This document shows, in pieces, positions 1 through 7,575 of a stretch of 35,511 nucleotides of DNA. Every line of letters starts with the position of its first letter. The stretch's first letter is position 1. A program made the translations under genes and the position numbers. Where the stretch lies: positions 1-35,511 of the forward strand of contig JAAEZH010000048.1 of assembly GCA_018222965.1 (NCBI GenBank). The letters run 5' to 3'. The DNA comes from Bacteroidota bacterium (GTDB taxonomy: Bacteria > Bacteroidota > Bacteroidia > Chitinophagales > Saprospiraceae). The notes below the pieces were generated by a model, which saw nothing but the letters and a program-made list of their open reading frames with translations, was not told where the DNA came from and searched no databases.

Positions 1-23
1 TCTCTGTAGTTCCTCTTTTTCAT
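1..23 (-). CDS. 5' end of a four-helix-bundle protein gene, cut by the window edge
   Basis: Only the first seven codons and part of the eighth are visible (MKKRNYR). The ATG is preceded on the minus strand by gaggag, a plausible ribosome binding site. The call rests on the second copy at 123-200, where the same start and upstream 32 bases are followed by residues typical of the 23S-rRNA-intervening-sequence/four-helix-bundle family. Whether the gene is intact lies outside the window. Confidence 0.4.
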
Positions 24-122
24 ACTCCTCAATTCTGTCAAATCAAAAATAATCCAATTATCGGGTCATCCGGCCAATTCAAAATTCTCCATTCAGAATT
101 CTGAATTAAAAATTAATAATTA

Positions 123-200
123 TCAATTAAAAATTATTATTAGGCTAAAAGCATAACTCTTCTGTACGATCAGATTATCTCTGTAGTTCCTCTTTTTCAT
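123..200 (-). pseudogene. Truncated four-helix-bundle protein remnant
   Basis: Read from the ATG at 200, this frame encodes 25 residues and stops at a TGA ending at 123. Residues 8-22 (DNLIVQKSYAFSLII) match the pattern I know for the N-terminus of the four-helix-bundle/S23 family, roughly (D/E)N-I--KS-AF-L-I, after which the coding sequence collapses into AT-rich intergenic sequence. A full family member is usually 110-130 residues, so this is a 5' fragment. Its leader and first codons are duplicated at the window's left edge, so it probably arose by partial tandem duplication of that gene. The family assignment is from pattern recognition only. Confidence 0.55.
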
Positions 201-299
201 ACTCCTCAATTCTGTCAAATCAAAAATAATCCTATTCTGGGTTCATCCGACCAATTCAAAATTCTGAATTAAAAATTAAAAATTATCAATTAAAAATTA

Positions 300-1457
300 T
301 CAATTACCCAACCAACTCTTATAATACTCCCCATCTTCAATATTGAATGCATGATCAGTGAGCTGAAGCGGCGCAAATGTATCCACCATAACAGCCAGCT
401 CCTGCGTTTCTTTGGCACCAATACTCTTCTCTACGGTGCCGGGATGCGGACCATGGGGTATGCCACCCGGGTGTAGCGTAATCTGGCCTTTCTCAACATG
501 GGAGCGACTCATGAAATCGCCATCTACATAATATAGAACCTCATCGCTATCGATGTTGCTGTGGTTGTAAGGTGCCGGAATCGCCAGCGGATGATAATCA
601 TACAGCCGGGGTACAAACGAACAAATTACAAATCCGGAGGTAGCGAATGTCTGGTGAATCGGTGGGGGCAAATGTACCCGACCGGTAATCGGCTCAAAAT
701 TGTGAATGGAGAAAGCGTAAGGGTAACAATAGCCATCCCAGCCTACGAGGTCAAACGGGTGACTTAAGTACACATACGGATAAATCTGATCTTCTTTTTT
801 GATGAAGAACTTGAATTCTCCCTGCTCATCATGCGTTTCCAACTCGACTGGTTTGCGAATATCGCGCTCGCAGAAGGGCGAATGCTCCAGCAACTGACCA
901 TACTGATTGCGGTAGCGCTTTGGCGTTGTAATCGGCCCGCTGCTCTCTACAATAAATAGCCGGTTGTCAGCATCGTCGAAGTGCAGTTGATAGATCGTAC
1001 CCCTTGGAATGACCAGATAATCGCCATACTCAAAAGGAACATTGCCATACATGGTCTTTAAGGTTCCGCTTCCCTTGTGGATGAAAATCACCTCGTCGGC
1101 ATCCGCATTCTTAAAGAAATACTCCGTCATGCTTTTGCGAGGAGCTGCCAGTACGATTTTACAATCTTTATTGACCAGCACGGGTTTGCGACTTTTCAGG
1201 TAATCATCTTCCGGTTTCACTTCAAATCCCCGCAAGCTGCGATGCTTGAGTTGCTTATCAGCGACCACTTTTGGAGCTACCGAATAGGGCTGCCCAACCT
1301 GAACGATCTGCGTAGGCGGATTACAATGGTACAAAAGCGAATAGGTATCATCAAAACCGATGGTGGAAAAGAGCTCTTCGTGGTAAAGCTCGCCATTCGG
1401 TTTCCGGAACTGGGTGTGCCGCTTTGGAGGCACTTGTCCGAGTGAATAGTAGTGCAT
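300..1457 (-). CDS. hmgA: Homogentisate 1,2-dioxygenase
   Basis: Cytoplasmic non-haem iron dioxygenase that opens the ring of homogentisate to maleylacetoacetate in tyrosine and phenylalanine breakdown. The 385 residues fit the shorter bacterial branch of the family (long forms are about 430-445). The cupin iron site is visible: His299 and Glu306 in HSNIDSDEVLYY, and His335 in GGIPHGPHPG. The N-terminal cupin half includes VIFIHKGSG (123-131) and GDYLVIPRGT (145-154). It lies 11 bases downstream of a same-strand MarR regulator, so the two are probably co-transcribed. No other tyrosine-degradation gene is in view, so the pathway must be completed elsewhere. The start is the only ATG that keeps the conserved N-terminus HYYSLGQVPPKRH. 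Confidence 0.93.
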   Translation of the reverse strand: MHYYSLGQVPPKRHTQFRKPNGELYHEELFSTIGFDDTYSLLYHCNPPTQIVQVGQPYSVAPKVVADKQLKHRSLRGFEVKPEDDYLKSRKPVLVNKDCKIVLAAPRKSMTEYFFKNADADEVIFIHKGSGTLKTMYGNVPFEYGDYLVIPRGTIYQLHFDDADNRLFIVESSGPITTPKRYRNQYGQLLEHSPFCERDIRKPVELETHDEQGEFKFFIKKEDQIYPYVYLSHPFDLVGWDGYCYPYAFSIHNFEPITGRVHLPPPIHQTFATSGFVICSFVPRLYDYHPLAIPAPYNHSNIDSDEVLYYVDGDFMSRSHVEKGQITLHPGGIPHGPHPGTVEKSIGAKETQELAVMVDTFAPLQLTDHAFNIEDGEYYKSWLGN

Positions 1458-1468
1458 ATAATTTTGGT

Positions 1469-1915
1469 TTAGTCTGTCAGGTTTGTATAAATATGATCCA
1501 TTAACTGAATCAAATGTTCAATTTCTTCGGGCTTTAATCCCTGATAAGCTTCCCGGCGTACTTCCAGCATTATGGGGCGTATACTCTGAATGCGCTCTTT
1601 CCCGCTGTTGGTTAGCTCAATCAATGCTTTTCGCCGATCGTCCGGGTCCGGCTTTCGCCGAATGTATCCCTTCTCACATAACAGGTCGATTATTCGGGTA
1701 ACAGTAGGCGCATCTTTGAAGGTGCGTTGCCCAATCTGCTGTTGACTAATGGCATCTTCGCCCTCCAGCTGGTCGAGGATGACCCACTGATCTACCGTCA
1801 CATCCACCTCGGCTTTCTTCAGGGCCTGTTGGGCAACCTGCTTCATTCGTTTGGCGGTACGCTCTATGCGATATCCGGATCGAAGATGGATTTCCGGTTT
1901 TACGAGTTCTTGCAT
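1469..1915 (-). CDS. MarR-family transcriptional regulator
   Basis: A 148-residue winged helix-turn-helix dimer protein. The DNA-binding domain spans about residues 36-105: recognition-helix region ISQQQIGQRTFKDAPTVTRI and the wing PDPDDRRKALIELT, which holds the family's characteristic DxRxK-like turn. Helices at both ends would form the dimer interface. MarR proteins usually repress their own operon until a small aromatic ligand binds. The position directly ahead of hmgA, on the same strand and 11 bases away, suggests that it controls homogentisate breakdown; the ligand is inferred, not shown. A candidate palindromic operator lies just upstream of its start (1925-1959). Confidence 0.88.
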   Translation of the reverse strand: MQELVKPEIHLRSGYRIERTAKRMKQVAQQALKKAEVDVTVDQWVILDQLEGEDAISQQQIGQRTFKDAPTVTRIIDLLCEKGYIRRKPDPDDRRKALIELTNSGKERIQSIRPIMLEVRREAYQGLKPEEIEHLIQLMDHIYTNLTD

Positions 1916-1924
1916 GAAATTTAG

Positions 1925-1959
1925 TTGTTATACTAATTATTCGCAAGATAACAATTGTT
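1925..1959 (-). promoter_or_regulatory. Candidate MarR operator and promoter
   Basis: A perfect 7-base inverted repeat (TTGTTAT at 1925-1931, ATAACAA at 1948-1954) overlaps a perfect 10-base palindrome AACAATTGTT (1950-1959). Between the arms, on the minus strand, TATCTTG (1950-1944) resembles the Bacteroidota -7 box TAnnTTTG. The block starts 9 bases upstream of the marR ATG. Such a palindrome over the promoter is how MarR proteins commonly autoregulate; binding here is inference. Confidence 0.4.
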
Positions 1960-2081
1960 TGGCGAAGAAAGGAGGGTTTTTAATGGGGAATGAAGAATGG
2001 AGAATTTTGAATTAAACGGAAAACCTCACACAGAGAAGGGGAGAAGGGGAGCAATTCCTGTATTACACCAGTTTAACTTCT

Positions 2082-2260
2082 ACACGTATCACGTACCACG
2101 TACCACGTACCACGTATCACGTACCACGTACCAACGGAACAAACGGGATCAACGGATACACCATTTCACCATTACTCACATTTCGTAGCACGTCGGACGT
2201 ACCACGTACCAACGTATCACGTTCCAACGGAAAAAACAGAAAAAACAGAATCAACGAAAA
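2082..2260. repeat. Intergenic repeat words between marR and uvrC
   Basis: The 371-base divergent gap holds no gene. About 2082-2131 is a tandem of TACCACG/TATCACG units. It is followed by GGATCAACGG, by ACACCATTTCACC (about 2158-2170), by a second run of TACCACG units (about 2199-2220) and by gaatcaacg. The same words, in the same company, recur at 4985-5130, 9494-9620 and 28626-28715. Positions 2025-2037 also match 9757-9769 as an inverted 13-base word. Confidence 0.7.
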
Positions 2261-2269
2261 GAACCTTCT

Positions 2270-2277
2270 TATCTTTC
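2270..2277 (+). promoter_or_regulatory. Candidate -7 box of uvrC
   Basis: TATCTTTC, one base away from the Bacteroidota -7 consensus TAnnTTTG, ends 9 bases before the uvrC ATG. No clear -33 element is seen at the usual spacing, so the call is tentative. Confidence 0.35.
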
Positions 2278-2286
2278 GGCCCGGGA

Positions 2287-4095
2287 ATGACTACTGAAGA
2301 TTATAAAGCATTATTACCATCGCTCCCAAAACAACCGGGGGTTTACCAGTTTCTCGATGAGGAAGGCAAAATCCTGTATGTTGGGAAAGCCAAAAACCTG
2401 AAAAACAGAATCGCTTCCTACTTCGGATCAAAGAAGCATCAGATGGCTAAGACACGTACGATGGTAAAACATGCCGAGCGTGTCAAGTATACCATTGTAG
2501 ATACCGAAGCCGATGCGCTTTTGCTGGAAAATACCCTGATCAAGAAATACCAGCCACGCTATAATGTGATGCTGAAGGACGATAAGTCCTATTCCTACAT
2601 TTGCATCAAAAAGGAGCGTTTCCCCAGAGTGTTTATCACCAGACGGGTATTTAAAGATGGTTCAACCTATTTTGGCCCCTATACTTCCAAAGGTCGGATA
2701 AAGATTATTCTGGAGCTGGTCAAAACGCTGTTTCCCCTGCGCAACTGCAACTTCAACCTGAGCGAGGATAATATTCAAAAAGGCAAGTTTAAAGTATGCC
2801 TGGAATACCACATCAAAAACTGCCTGGGTCCCTGTGAAGGCCTGGAAACAGAAGCCCACTACAACGAAAAGATCGAACAGATCAAAAACATTCTTCGTGG
2901 AAACTTCGGACCGGTAAAACGCCATTTTCAGGAGCAAATGCAGGAATTGGCAACCAATCTGGAGTTTGAAAAAGCCCAGCAACTCAAGGACAAGCTCACG
3001 GCCTTTGAGGATTATCAGGGCAAATCGACTGTAGTAAGCACCACCATTCGGGATGTGGATGTATTTTCCATTGCCTCGGAAGAAAAACTGGCTTTTGTCA
3101 ATTATGTGAAAGTGGTAAACGGAGCTATCATCAATACCTATACACAGGAAATGGTCAAGAACCTGGATACGGATGAAGCCGACCTGCTCGCTTATGTTAT
3201 TCCGGATTTGCGTGAGCGTTTCAACAGTATTGCTCCGGAAATCGTCGTCCCTTTTGAAGTCGAACTGGCCGACCCGGAAATAACCCAAACCATTCCGCAA
3301 AGGGGAGACAAAAGGAAGCTGCTGGAGCTGAGTCAAAAGAACGTCAAGTACTTTCTGCTTCAGCGTAAAAAAGAAGCGCTGGCTAAAATCCGTAAAAAGA
3401 CTTCTTCCGAACGCATCCTCCGAACCCTGCAGGAAGATCTACAGATGGATGAGTTGCCGATGCATATTGAGTGTTTTGACAACTCCAATATGCAGGGAAG
3501 TTTTCCCGTCTCTTCTTGTGTGGTATTTAAAAATGCCAAACCTTCCAAAAAGGATTACAGGCATTTTAATATCAAAACAGTCGAAGGTCCCGACGATTTT
3601 GCCAGCATGGAGGAGGTCGTTCGCCGTCGCTATACCCGGCTGATCAAAGAAGATCAACCGCTTCCAAATCTGGTGATTATCGATGGCGGAAAAGGGCAGT
3701 TGAGTGCCTCAGCCAAAATATTCCGGGAACTGGGCATTCTGGATAAAGTTACCCTGATTGGTATCGCCAAACGCCTGGAAGAGATCTTCTTCCCGGATGA
3801 TCCGATTCCTCTGTACATCAATAAAAAATCAGAGAGCCTGAAGTTGATCCAACAGGCCCGTAATGAAGCCCACCGTTTTGCGATTACCTTCCACCGCAAT
3901 CAACGCTCGCGAAACTTTACCAGTACAGAATTGACCAATATTCAGGGAGTAGGCGAAAAGTCTGCAACCGCCCTGCTGCAACATTTTGGATCGGTTAAAA
4001 AAATCAAAGTGGCTACCATCACCGATATGACCCAGGTGGTAAGTACGTCTATCGCTAAAAAAGTAAAAACCTACTTCTCGGAAGAAGAGGAGTAA
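2287..4095 (+). CDS. uvrC: Excinuclease ABC subunit C
   Basis: Nuclease of bacterial nucleotide excision repair; with UvrB it cuts on both sides of a DNA lesion. The 602 residues match the family length. Domains in order: GIY-YIG nuclease (GVY at 18-20, YVGK at 31-34); four cysteines C154, C171, C179 and C183 at the spacing of the UvrC iron-sulfur cluster; UVR motif that binds UvrB (about 208-243); RNase H-like nuclease beginning about ECFDNSNMQG (395-404) with IIDGGKGQ (464-471); and a C-terminal helix-hairpin-helix (LTNIQGVGEKSA, 549-560). All catalytic regions look intact. The methyltransferase gene follows 11 bases later and may share the transcript. Confidence 0.97.
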   Translation: MTTEDYKALLPSLPKQPGVYQFLDEEGKILYVGKAKNLKNRIASYFGSKKHQMAKTRTMVKHAERVKYTIVDTEADALLLENTLIKKYQPRYNVMLKDDKSYSYICIKKERFPRVFITRRVFKDGSTYFGPYTSKGRIKIILELVKTLFPLRNCNFNLSEDNIQKGKFKVCLEYHIKNCLGPCEGLETEAHYNEKIEQIKNILRGNFGPVKRHFQEQMQELATNLEFEKAQQLKDKLTAFEDYQGKSTVVSTTIRDVDVFSIASEEKLAFVNYVKVVNGAIINTYTQEMVKNLDTDEADLLAYVIPDLRERFNSIAPEIVVPFEVELADPEITQTIPQRGDKRKLLELSQKNVKYFLLQRKKEALAKIRKKTSSERILRTLQEDLQMDELPMHIECFDNSNMQGSFPVSSCVVFKNAKPSKKDYRHFNIKTVEGPDDFASMEEVVRRRYTRLIKEDQPLPNLVIIDGGKGQLSASAKIFRELGILDKVTLIGIAKRLEEIFFPDDPIPLYINKKSESLKLIQQARNEAHRFAITFHRNQRSRNFTSTELTNIQGVGEKSATALLQHFGSVKKIKVATITDMTQVVSTSIAKKVKTYFSEEEE

Positions 4096-4106
4096 AAGAA
4101 TAACCT

Positions 4107-4946
4107 ATGTCCCTGTTTAATCCGCGAAAGATCTTTTATGCTTTAGGACCACGCGCCCGTTTTTTGGCCCGTCGCCTGTATTACCTGCCCACCGATATTA
4201 TGGACCGGCTTAGCGGGAAACGGGATGCGCTCACCCCGCCCAAAGGTTTGATTTATACCGGCTCGGGAAATTTTGGTAAAATCGGAGAGCACCTGGTCAA
4301 GCTGTGCAAGAAGTATGCGGATTTAAAGCCCGATCATAAGGTGCTCGACATAGGCAGTGGTATTGGCCGGGTGGCGGTTCCGCTCACTCGTTTTCTCTCC
4401 AAAGACGGCGGTTATGAAGGCTTCGATGTTATGAAAACGGGGGTTAGTTGGTGTCAGCGAAATATCAGTAGTCGTTTCCCAAATTTTCGCTTTACCTACA
4501 CCCCCCTCAAAAACGACCTTTATCGCTCCGACGGAAGCAATGCCGAGAACTTTGCCTTCCCATACGAGGATGCGGTTTTTGATCTGACCGTATCCAATTC
4601 CGTCTATACCCACATGTTGCCGGAGGAGGTCGCCAACTACCTGCGGGAATGTACCCGGGTCCTTAAAAAAGGAGGTATGTGCTATGCTACTTTCTTCATC
4701 CTGGATGCCGAATCCCGAGAAGGAATGAAAGCAGTACCCGACTTTTCCTTTCCTCATGCCTATGAAGGATACAGTCTGATGGATGATAAGGTAAAAAGAG
4801 CCAATGTAGCTTTCGATAAGGATTTCCTATACAATATGATTCGCGAAAGCGGATTGGAGGTCGTGAAAATGCTGCCCGGCTTCTGGCCAAACAGAGACAA
4901 GGAGAGCTGTGAGGAGTTTCAGGATGTGTTGATATTGAGGAAGTAG
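4107..4946 (+). CDS. Class I SAM-dependent methyltransferase
   Basis: A 279-residue protein with a Rossmann-fold methyltransferase core. Motif I is VLDIGSGIGR (79-88), which binds S-adenosylmethionine; FDLTVSNSVYTHMLPEEV and the following LRECTRVLKKGGMCYATFF are the usual post-motif and strand-5 regions. The basic N-terminus (FLARRLYYLPTDIMDRLSGKRD) resembles that of sugar- or lipid-modifying methyltransferases, but the substrate cannot be read from the sequence. It starts 11 bases after uvrC. That arrangement may be simple read-through rather than a functional link to repair. Confidence 0.82.
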   Translation: MSLFNPRKIFYALGPRARFLARRLYYLPTDIMDRLSGKRDALTPPKGLIYTGSGNFGKIGEHLVKLCKKYADLKPDHKVLDIGSGIGRVAVPLTRFLSKDGGYEGFDVMKTGVSWCQRNISSRFPNFRFTYTPLKNDLYRSDGSNAENFAFPYEDAVFDLTVSNSVYTHMLPEEVANYLRECTRVLKKGGMCYATFFILDAESREGMKAVPDFSFPHAYEGYSLMDDKVKRANVAFDKDFLYNMIRESGLEVVKMLPGFWPNRDKESCEEFQDVLILRK

Positions 4947-4984
4947 GAGGGGAGTTGGGTGGTTTGCTGGTTGGTCAGTTAGAT

Positions 4985-5215
4985 CGTTGATTCCGTTGAT
5001 TCGGTGAGATAGTGAAATGGTGTATCGGTGAAATGGGGTATCGTTGATTCCGTTCTTTCTGTTCTTCCCGTTGATCCTGTAAATACGTGGTACGTTTAAG
5101 GTAGTACGTGCTACGTACGTGGCTATACTCAACCCACCGTTCGCCGAAGGCGGACGACTCAACCACCCTCAACCGGAGGGAAAGAGCGAAGCGAAAGACC
5201 GACCTCAACCAAATC
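4985..5215. repeat. Intergenic repeat words and triloop palindrome
   Basis: The 270-base gap between the convergent methyltransferase and thioredoxin genes contains TTGATTCCGTTGATTCGG (from about 4986), two GTGAAATGG-type words (5012-5037), CGTTGATTCCG again, ACGTGGTACG and GTACGTGCTACGTACGTGG words, then ACTCAACC and CTCAACC tags flanking a hairpin at 5139-5155 (seven paired bases around the triloop GAA, with one wobble). No U-rich terminator was found for either gene. Confidence 0.7.
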
Positions 5216-5216
5216 A

Positions 5217-5684
5217 TCACTCCTCCAACTTCAACGCATTTTCTCCCAATTGCATAAGCTCCTTGTGAAAAGCAGCTCCTTCTTTGCGTTGCAGGACCCT
5301 GCCGTCAGGACTTAGAAACAACAGTGTAGGAAACACCTTAACTTCATAAATCGCGGCGAGATTCACCCCATTGCCCTTTTCGGCATCGACCTTCATATTG
5401 ATGAAGTGCTTGTTCATGAAATTGCCGATCTCTTTATTGGGAAAGACCTCTTCATCCATCAATTTACAAGGCAGGCACCAGGTAGTGTATACATCCAGAA
5501 AGATCAATTTGCCTTCTTCTTTGGCTTGAGCCAGAACGGGCATCAGCATTTCGGCGTCAATGAAATCTACAGCCGATTTGGGACCTTTGTCATCGGTAGG
5601 GAAAGGATCTTGCGGGGTTTTCTTAGTACCGTTGCAAGCTGCCACAGAAAGGGCAAGGATGGAAATCAGAAGGTATTTGTACAC
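5217..5684 (-). CDS. Thioredoxin-like lipoprotein
   Basis: A predicted 155-residue envelope lipoprotein with a thioredoxin fold. I chose the GTG at 5684 as start. It gives a classic lipoprotein signal peptide (MYKYLLISILALSVAAC, lipidated Cys17), whereas the only upstream ATG (5831) would add 49 residues that overlap the preceding glycosyltransferase and read as nonsense. The active site is CLPC (Cys70, Cys73) after FLDVYTTW, and FPTLLFLSPDGRV contains the conserved cis-proline. Such proteins reduce or exchange disulfides in periplasmic partners; the partner is unknown. It follows the glycosyltransferase operon by 41 bases and is probably part of it. Confidence 0.82.
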   Translation of the reverse strand: MYKYLLISILALSVAACNGTKKTPQDPFPTDDKGPKSAVDFIDAEMLMPVLAQAKEEGKLIFLDVYTTWCLPCKLMDEEVFPNKEIGNFMNKHFINMKVDAEKGNGVNLAAIYEVKVFPTLLFLSPDGRVLQRKEGAAFHKELMQLGENALKLEE

Positions 5685-5725
5685 GTACTTGTTGTTTTTG
5701 GATGTAAAACGTCGAATTTGCAGCC

Positions 5726-6820
5726 TTAGTCTGTCAGTAAATCGCGATAAGCATCCAGCGTTTGAGCGGCTGTCTGCGATTTGGAGAATTGCTTTACCAG
5801 TTCTTCGCCTCGGGTGGAGAGTTTTTCGCACAAGGCTTTGTCCTGGCTTAAAGTTAGCACATGATCGGCCAATGTGGAAGCATCTCCCACCTTGGCTGTT
5901 AGTCCGGTCTCCCCGTGTCGGATGATCTCCGGTATACCTCCTGCCCGGCTTGCCACAACCGGCAATTTGCTGGCCAGCGCGTCGAGCAAAGTGGTTCCCA
6001 ATCCTTCTGTTTTACTGGTAAACAACAAAAGGTCGAGATCTTTCAGAACCTGCGGAATGTCTTTTCGAAAGCCGGTGAATTGAATGACCTTTTCCAGGCC
6101 TTTTTGCTGTACATATTCCCGAATGATTTTCTCCTCACCTCCATCACCCCCAATGATCAGGTAAGTAGCTTTCAGCCCTTTACGGCGGAGGATTTCCACG
6201 GTGTCGACAAAGGTGAAGTAGTCTTTGTGTGGTGCAATGGCAGCCACATTGCCAATTAATAAATCATTCGGCGAAAGCCCTAAAGAAGCCCTGAATTCCC
6301 CCTCCTTTATACCGTCAAACCGACTCAGATCAATACCGCTGTAAACCACTTTGACCTTTTCCGGATAGGGATAGTCCTGCAAAACAATGTCGCGAATAGC
6401 ACTGGATACACACAGGATTCCGGCGACTCTTGGATGCAGGTATTTGGCCAGGGAGAACCGGCTTTTATTGATGGAGAAATCCACGCGACGACTAACCACA
6501 ATCTTTGGGGCATTGCCAAAAAAACGGGCAGCCATCCAGACAAAACTGTGGGCGTGATTATCGTGGGTGTGGATCAGGTCGATCTTTGCCTTTCGGCTAA
6601 TGGCTTTCAGTTTCCAGGCAACAAATGGATTTAGAGAGAATACTTTTTTATAGGTTTTACAGGGAATGTGATTTTGTAGGCAAAACGCCTCCATCGGACT
6701 TCCCGCCGGGCAATAAACCAGTTGATTGACTCCTGTTTTGGCATGTTCTTCCAGGAGGTAGGCAAGTTGCTGCTCGCCCCCCCGCCAGCTTTTGGCAGAT
6801 GAAAGATGGAGGATGTTCAT
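5726..6820 (-). CDS. Glycosyltransferase family 4 (GT-B fold)
   Basis: A 364-residue retaining glycosyltransferase. The N-terminal domain opens with MNILHLSSAKSWRGGEQQL, where the GG loop contacts the acceptor. The C-terminal nucleotide-sugar domain begins about residue 187 (LIGNVAAIAPHKDY) and carries TEGLGTTLLDALASKLPVVAS; the family's E-x7-E appears as Glu272-x7-Asp280. DLIHTHDNHAHS (81-92) is typical of the lipopolysaccharide or capsule GT4 group. Its start overlaps the stop of the upstream GT2 gene by 4 bases, so the two are translationally coupled. It probably adds a sugar to LPS core or O-antigen; donor and acceptor are unknown. Confidence 0.9.
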   Translation of the reverse strand: MNILHLSSAKSWRGGEQQLAYLLEEHAKTGVNQLVYCPAGSPMEAFCLQNHIPCKTYKKVFSLNPFVAWKLKAISRKAKIDLIHTHDNHAHSFVWMAARFFGNAPKIVVSRRVDFSINKSRFSLAKYLHPRVAGILCVSSAIRDIVLQDYPYPEKVKVVYSGIDLSRFDGIKEGEFRASLGLSPNDLLIGNVAAIAPHKDYFTFVDTVEILRRKGLKATYLIIGGDGGEEKIIREYVQQKGLEKVIQFTGFRKDIPQVLKDLDLLLFTSKTEGLGTTLLDALASKLPVVASRAGGIPEIIRHGETGLTAKVGDASTLADHVLTLSQDKALCEKLSTRGEELVKQFSKSQTAAQTLDAYRDLLTD

Positions 6821-7575
6821 GCCTGATCCTGCTTATGGAGTTCTCGGAGGAGGCTGTATTTATGGTGAGCCAGCCAGGCATTGCGAATGCTGATCTTCCA
6901 ACCAGTATAACCGTCGCGCCAGCCACTCTTTAGAAAGTAGGTACGAAAAAAGCGACCCAGGCCCGACAACCACGGGCGAATGACCGATACCCTTTTCCCG
7001 CTTCGATGCATTTCCGTTGCGGATAGTTTGGCATAACGACGCATGCGTGCCCAATGATCGGCATCCGATTGATAGGAGTAGTGCAGTAATTTGCCGTCTA
7101 TCTTTATTCGACGAAAGTCGGCCGGAATATGCAGGGTTTCATGGACAAAATCACCTTCCCAATAAACTGCTTTTTTATTGAAAATGCGCACTTTCCAGTC
7201 GGGATACCAGCCGGAGTGTTTGACCCAGGTACCGCAAAAATTGGTAAAGCGGTCGAGCAGGTAAACGGTCTCCTGTTCCGGGGTGAAGTTCTGCAAGCCA
7301 GCTATTAAATTCGGCGAAAGCCGCTCATCAGCATCAATAGAAAGTATCCAGTCATACCTTGCCTGCTCATTGGCAAAATTCTTGGTTTGAGAATAGCCTT
7401 TCCAGTCGGTTTCTATGACACGGGCACCCAGAGATACTGCAATCTGCCGGGTATTGTCTGTACTGTGCGAATCAACCACAAGCACTTCCTTCGCCACTTG
7501 TAGCAGCGGACGAATGCAAGCCTCGATATTGGCTTCCTCGTTGAGGGTGATCACCACGGCAGACAGGTTGTTCAT
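6817..7575 (-). CDS. Glycosyltransferase family 2, KdtX/WaaE-like
   Basis: A 252-residue inverting GT-A glycosyltransferase. LSAVVITLNEEANIE (4-18) starts the nucleotide-binding domain, VVDSHSTDNT (33-42) contacts the nucleotide, and the metal-binding DxD is Asp81-Ala-Asp83 in ILSIDADER. The length and the C-terminal block from W-R-DGYTGWK resemble WaaE/KdtX enzymes, which add a beta-linked hexose to the LPS inner core. It overlaps cysQ by one base and the GT4 gene by four, which indicates one operon. The assignment to LPS core is by similarity of motif layout; the actual sugar is not readable. Confidence 0.88.
   Translation of the reverse strand: MNNLSAVVITLNEEANIEACIRPLLQVAKEVLVVDSHSTDNTRQIAVSLGARVIETDWKGYSQTKNFANEQARYDWILSIDADERLSPNLIAGLQNFTPEQETVYLLDRFTNFCGTWVKHSGWYPDWKVRIFNKKAVYWEGDFVHETLHIPADFRRIKIDGKLLHYSYQSDADHWARMRRYAKLSATEMHRSGKRVSVIRPWLSGLGRFFRTYFLKSGWRDGYTGWKISIRNAWLAHHKYSLLRELHKQDQA

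Larger units (their letters stand above)
1..265. repeat. Tandem direct repeat, 177-bp offset
   Basis: Positions 1-55 and 178-232 are identical over 55 bases, and similarity continues imperfectly to about 88 and 265 (both run on into catccg-ccaattcaaaattct). The repeated block holds the leader and first codons of a minus-strand four-helix-bundle gene. The rest of 1-299 is AT-rich filler made of aattaaaaatt-type words. Confidence 0.85.

Noticed and set aside
123-200. Avd-type accessory protein of a diversity-generating retroelement
   Set aside because: Avd is a four-helix bundle too, but no reverse transcriptase, template repeat or variable protein is in the window.
5685-5831. Longer N-terminus of the thioredoxin-like lipoprotein
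   Set aside because: It overlaps the glycosyltransferase gene and would bury the lipoprotein signal peptide; the GTG at 5684 fits better.
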